Positions 7,215 to 10,274 of a DNA stretch of 10,274 nucleotides are shown piece by piece (the first letter of the stretch is position 1; each line of letters begins with the position of its first letter). Position numbers and translations under genes: made by a program. Source of the DNA: Nitrospirota bacterium. GTDB taxonomy: Bacteria > Nitrospirota > Thermodesulfovibrionia > Thermodesulfovibrionales > UBA6898. The stretch is from the NCBI GenBank assembly GCA_029858145.1, contig JAOUFP010000063.1:1-10274 (forward strand), in the 5' to 3' direction. Below the pieces are notes generated by a model. That model searched no databases and was not told the origin of the DNA. It saw nothing but the letters and a program-made list of their open reading frames with translations.

Positions 7215-8122
7215 TATTTTCTCTTGCCGTTCTTTTTATCCAGTTCCGCCAGCTTCTTAGCGGCAAGTTCGGCATCTTTCGATTCAGGGTACCTTTCGAT
7301 CACCCTGTTCAGTATTATTTTCCCTGTCTTGGCATCGCCGATTTCGATAAATGCGAATGCCTGCTTTAACAGCGCGCCGCTCGTCTTTTTGCTGTCAGGA
7401 TACTTTTTCAGCAAAGACTCATACGCGAGGATGGCATCTTCATAGAACTTCTCGGCGTAGTACGTCTCCGCAATCCAGAACTGGGCGTTGTCCGTGAGGT
7501 CGTTTCTGGGGTAATCCTTGATAAACGCCTCGAACTTCTCTCGTGCTTCCTTGTATTTCTTATCCTTGAACGCCTGATACGCCGCATCGTAGGCCGCCGT
7601 CCTTTCGTCTACTTCCTCCTGCTTCAGCGGAGATACGCCCGGTGCCGCCGGTTCAGTCTCCTGACCGGGTACTTCCGTCCGGGCAGAAGGTCCCTCCTTT
7701 TCGCCCGCTTCCTCTTTATGGGCGGCAGTTCGCTCGATAGCAGCGATCTTCTCCTTCAGCAGCTTCATCTGGCTTTCGAGACTGCTGATCTGGGCCCTGA
7801 CAATATCACGTTCCGTGATCGATTCCTTCAAGGTTTTTTCGGTGAAATATTTGTTTTCTTCAAACCTGCCCCGTATCTCCTGCAACCCGCTCGAAAGCTC
7901 ATTGATACGGGAGTTCATGGCAGCCTGACTCTCCCGGACCGCAGCGAATGAATCCTCCTTGACAGTGCCTGCGGTTCTCTCCTTCAAGGTATTCACCTCT
8001 GTTTTCGCGGTCACCGCCTCTTTTTTCAAGTCATCGACTTCCATTTTAAGACGATAGAAATCCGTATTCGAAACGCACGCGCTTACCAGGATAAGCAGCA
8101 CCAAAGGCAAATACTTTTTCAC
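7214..8122 (-). CDS. cpoB: Tol-Pal system lipoprotein CpoB (YbgF)
   Basis: The start is taken as the GTG at 8122, giving 302 residues, although the frame stays open to an ATG at 8200. From the GTG the product begins MKKYLPLVLLILVSAC, a clean lipoprotein signal with lipobox VSAC and the lipid-bearing Cys at 16. A start at 8200 would put 26 polar residues before it and overlap pal deeply. Residues about 20-130 are predicted coiled coil (the trimerising part in YbgF), 135-170 a Pro/Glu-rich linker, and about 176-290 TPR repeats (YKEAREKFEAFIKDYP, YEDAILAYESLLKKYP). The residue after the Cys is Val, fitting export to the outer membrane. CpoB links peptidoglycan synthesis with Tol-Pal constriction. 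E. coli CpoB is periplasmic rather than lipidated, so this is a lipoprotein variant. The GTG overlaps the pal stop (TAGTG). Confidence 0.9.
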   Translation of the reverse strand: MKKYLPLVLLILVSACVSNTDFYRLKMEVDDLKKEAVTAKTEVNTLKERTAGTVKEDSFAAVRESQAAMNSRINELSSGLQEIRGRFEENKYFTEKTLKESITERDIVRAQISSLESQMKLLKEKIAAIERTAAHKEEAGEKEGPSARTEVPGQETEPAAPGVSPLKQEEVDERTAAYDAAYQAFKDKKYKEAREKFEAFIKDYPRNDLTDNAQFWIAETYYAEKFYEDAILAYESLLKKYPDSKKTSGALLKQAFAFIEIGDAKTGKIILNRVIERYPESKDAELAAKKLAELDKKNGKRK

Positions 8123-8721
8123 TATTTGCCCGCCTTCGTTAATATAACGATATGCGCCCTCCTGTTCTTCGTCCAGCAGTCTTCGCTCTGTTCTGCGCAT
8201 ACCGGCCTCTCTTCACCGTAGCTTATTGTTTCAATGCGCGCAGACGGCACTCCGAGAGAAACGAGGTAGTCTTTAACCGCTTTTGCCCTGCGGTCTCCCA
8301 GCGCGAGGTTGTATTCATTCGTCCCCCGTTCGTCGCAATGGCCCTCGATGGACAGGGTGGCCGAACTGTTCTTTGTCATATACGCAGACACCTTCATCAT
8401 CTCATCCTTATAACTATCCTTTACGTCGTATTTGTCATAATCGAAAAGGATGTCTGCAAACATGTCCTCTTTACTTTCTTCATGCGGCGCCACCACATCC
8501 TTGGATGCGACCGCTTCAACCTTCTGTTCAGTGATTTTTTCAGGTTCCTTTGGTTTCGCAATCTCTTCAGGCTTTGTCTCGACAGCCGGAGGAGGTGCTT
8601 CCGTTTTAACCGCCTTTTTCTGACAACCCGTAAGAAGCATGAATGATGCCAGGATCACTGCTACTGCCAGTACAATAAAAACCTTGTTCATCCTTAATGC
8701 CTTTGCCATAATTTCTTTCAT
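8122..8721 (-). CDS. pal: Peptidoglycan-associated lipoprotein Pal
   Basis: Pal (199 residues) is an outer membrane lipoprotein that binds peptidoglycan and, with TolB and TolA, holds the envelope together during division. The signal runs to lipobox LTGC, with the lipid-bearing Cys at 33. A Pro/Glu/Lys-rich linker spans about 36-85. The OmpA-like domain covers about 86-197, starting ILFDYDKYDV and containing the peptidoglycan (diaminopimelate) binding stretch GHCDERGTNEYNLALGDRRA at 127-146. A Cys pair at 175 and 182, in the RPVCAEQSEDCW loop, is typical of Pal. The first ATG (8721) is chosen because AAGGAGG lies 5 bases upstream; this makes the part before the hydrophobic core about 10 residues longer than from Met11. 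The gene lies 21 bases after tolB and overlaps the cpoB start. Confidence 0.96.
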   Translation of the reverse strand: MKEIMAKALRMNKVFIVLAVAVILASFMLLTGCQKKAVKTEAPPPAVETKPEEIAKPKEPEKITEQKVEAVASKDVVAPHEESKEDMFADILFDYDKYDVKDSYKDEMMKVSAYMTKNSSATLSIEGHCDERGTNEYNLALGDRRAKAVKDYLVSLGVPSARIETISYGEERPVCAEQSEDCWTKNRRAHIVILTKAGK

Positions 8722-8726
8722 GAAAC

Positions 8727-8733
8727 CCTCCTT
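8727..8733 (-). promoter_or_regulatory. Strong Shine-Dalgarno site of pal
   Basis: AAGGAGG on the minus strand, 5 bases before the pal ATG, in the only real gap (21 bases) of the minus-strand cluster. It supports high translation of Pal, an abundant structural lipoprotein, and fixes its start. Confidence 0.8.
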
Positions 8734-8742
8734 AATATGGAA

Positions 8743-10008
8743 TTAGTTTGGTGACCATCTTGGACCAGAAGACCTCAGCCCTTTGGGACTTATCCTCCTT
8801 TGAGCCTCTCCGTTGGCCCTCATGATATAGACGCCCTGTTTTCCTTCTCTGTCCGACGTAAATGTTATATATCTGCCGTCAGGGGAAAAAGAAGGATCTT
8901 CGTTATTGCCCTGCTCTGTAAGCTGCACCAGCTCAGATCCGTCCGGCTTTACCATGCAGATCTGGTTTTTCCCTCTCCTGCAGGAAAAAACAATCCTGTC
9001 GCCCTTTGGCGACCAGCTGGGGGAAGTATTGTAAGAACCTTCAAACGTCACACGCCTCGTGTCACTGCCGTCACTGCGCATAAGATACAACTGCGGACTT
9101 CCGCCTCGGTCTGAAACAAAGGTAATATAATCGCCGTCCGGAGATACTGACGGAGAAACCTCGATACCGTATGATGAGGTGAGCTTTTTAAGCGAACTGT
9201 CCTTGAGCGACAAGATAAAAAGATCCGGTGTTCCGTCCTTGCTCGATGAAAACATCACTCTGTCTCCCTGAGGAAAAAAGTCTCCCGCCATGTTTGTGCC
9301 CCTGGATACAAAGACTCTCTTTTCTGACATTCTCAGAAAGTCTAACAAATATAACCCCCATTGTCTACCCCGTTCAGATGAGTAGAAGATCTTTGATCCA
9401 TCGGAAGACCAGTGGGGAGAAAGCACCAGTGTGCCTTTCAACCCCAGCTTCCTGACCCGCTGCCCGTCCCAGTCCATAAGATAAATGCCCTTCTCGCCAT
9501 CGTCCTCGGCGACGAACGCTATTTTCGTCCTGAAAATTCCTGGCGCATTGGTCAGCGCGGTATAGATATCATTCGCGATATTATGTGCCATCTGCCTTAT
9601 AAGCTCTTTTTCAGCCTGATATTGTTTGCTCAGGATCGGTCTGATTTCAAACGTATCGTAAAGATTTAGCGTCACGGTCAATTCTTTTGTGACACCGACG
9701 CTTCCCTTTACGACAGCCTCTATCCCCAGAGGCCTCCAATTACCAGGGTTGTATGCCTGCGCCGGGTCCTCTATATACGATGCCTTGTCAATGTACACAA
9801 AGAGACCGGTAAAGGTGAGGTCATCCCTGATGATTTCGGAAATCTCCTTGCCGTAAGGGCCCTGCAGGTCATAGATCGCGATCGGAAGTTTTTTTGCCGA
9901 AGGCGATGTGATGTCAATATAGATCTTCGCCTCGGCAGCACCGGATAGCCAAAAGTGAATCGCCAGCATAAATAAAGGAAGAAGAATATTTTTGAATTTT
10001 CCCTTCAC
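8743..10008 (-). CDS. tolB: Tol-Pal system periplasmic protein TolB
   Basis: TolB (421 residues) is a periplasmic beta-propeller that binds Pal and TolA. A Sec signal peptide ends at AEA, with cleavage after about residue 27. The N-terminal domain follows, with KIYIDITSPSAKKLPIAIYDL and later the TolB-type DDLTFTGLF stretch. The C-terminal half is a series of TolB/PD40 propeller blades, each with a pattern like SPSVSPDGDYITFVSDRGG, SPSWSPKGDRIVFSC or DPSFSPDGRYITFTSDREG, and ends SSGPRWSPN as in full-length TolB proteins. The start is a GTG at 10008 that overlaps the stop of the upstream TolA-like gene (GTGA), indicating coupled translation. The length and gene order (tolA-tolB-pal-cpoB) are those of a standard Tol cluster. 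Confidence 0.96.
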   Translation of the reverse strand: MKGKFKNILLPLFMLAIHFWLSGAAEAKIYIDITSPSAKKLPIAIYDLQGPYGKEISEIIRDDLTFTGLFVYIDKASYIEDPAQAYNPGNWRPLGIEAVVKGSVGVTKELTVTLNLYDTFEIRPILSKQYQAEKELIRQMAHNIANDIYTALTNAPGIFRTKIAFVAEDDGEKGIYLMDWDGQRVRKLGLKGTLVLSPHWSSDGSKIFYSSERGRQWGLYLLDFLRMSEKRVFVSRGTNMAGDFFPQGDRVMFSSSKDGTPDLFILSLKDSSLKKLTSSYGIEVSPSVSPDGDYITFVSDRGGSPQLYLMRSDGSDTRRVTFEGSYNTSPSWSPKGDRIVFSCRRGKNQICMVKPDGSELVQLTEQGNNEDPSFSPDGRYITFTSDREGKQGVYIMRANGEAQRRISPKGLRSSGPRWSPN

Positions 10009-10274
10009 GGATAGAACCTGATCCCTATTTCCATTTCATACGGGGGAGGGGAAACCGGGGATGCCTTTGTCACCGCCTTCAAAACCGACCTGTCAAAAAG
10101 CAGATCGCCGGAACTTTTCTCAATTCCATGAATAGTAACAGTTCCATCCCTTCTGATTGTCACTGCTATGATTGATTCAAGTTCCTTCTTCCCCATGTCG
10201 GGATACACCCATTCCTGCCGGATTTCTTCTGTTATCTTCGCATAATAACTGTCAAACAAAGAGCCTTGGGGAGT
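10005..10274 (-). CDS. tolA: TolA/TonB C-terminal domain protein, 5' end outside window
   Basis: Only the last 89 codons are in the window; the frame is open through its right edge (the visible part starts TPQGSLFDSYYAK), so the apparent TTG start at 10259 is probably internal. The sequence YYAKITEEIRQEWVYPD, then a strand AVTIRRDGTVTIHGIEKSSGD, then FDRSVLKAVTKASPVSPPP, is the TonB/TolA C-terminal fold that reaches the outer membrane partners. TolA is the inner-membrane-anchored energy transducer that contacts Pal and TolB. Its place directly upstream of tolB, with a 4-base GTGA overlap, favours TolA over TonB. The membrane anchor and long helical domain would lie outside this window and cannot be checked here. 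Confidence 0.8.
   Translation of the reverse strand, partial: TPQGSLFDSYYAKITEEIRQEWVYPDMGKKELESIIAVTIRRDGTVTIHGIEKSSGDLLFDRSVLKAVTKASPVSPPPYEMEIGIRFYP

Noticed and set aside
8152..8646. Long plus-strand open frame of 164 codons opposite pal
   Set aside because: It is antisense to the well-supported pal gene; its Arg/Phe/Cys-rich product is typical of a shadow frame.

Overview
The window holds two tightly packed gene clusters that converge on one decayed insertion sequence. Lipoprotein signals, a Tol-Pal cluster and a TolB-type beta-propeller show a Gram-negative bacterium with an outer membrane. The gene mix (MtnA, a lone AMMECR1 protein, a DUF4388/J-domain/TPR protein, Tol-Pal beside MoaA/MoaC) would fit Nitrospirota or a deltaproteobacterial lineage (Desulfobacterota). 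That placement is an inference from gene content, with low confidence.

Plus strand, 1-4114: the 3' part of mtnA (methionine salvage), a long-chain polyprenyl diphosphate synthase, an AMMECR1-domain protein, a small one-pass membrane protein with a coiled coil, and a DUF4388 + J-domain + TPR protein. Gaps are 0-4 bases or overlaps (ATGA, TAAATG, a 23-base overlap), so this looks like one transcript that starts upstream of the window.

Middle, about 4112-5562: a degenerate IS1380-like element of about 1.45 kb. It is bounded by a 22-bp imperfect inverted repeat (20/22 matches) that I found by comparing both ends. Its transposase has two single-base frameshifts and an internal deletion that removes the segment where the second catalytic Asp should lie. 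The left repeat supplies the stop codon of the J-domain/TPR gene. From 5563 to 5688 lies a short non-coding stretch between the element and moaC, with no convincing terminator.

Minus strand, 10274-5689 (read right to left): the 3' end of a TolA/TonB-like gene, tolB, pal, cpoB (ybgF), moaA and moaC. The genes join by stop/start overlaps (GTGA, TAGTG, TAATG, ATGA), except for a 21-base gap before pal that carries a strong Shine-Dalgarno site. The first four genes maintain the cell envelope. The last two carry out the first step of molybdenum cofactor synthesis and appear to be co-transcribed with them.

I saw no tRNA, rRNA, CRISPR array, riboswitch or clear promoter. Both clusters start outside the window. 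No previously undescribed system stands out. The most notable items are the insertion element capping the J-domain/TPR gene, that gene's domain fusion with its overlapping membrane partner, and the coupling of moaAC to tol-pal.
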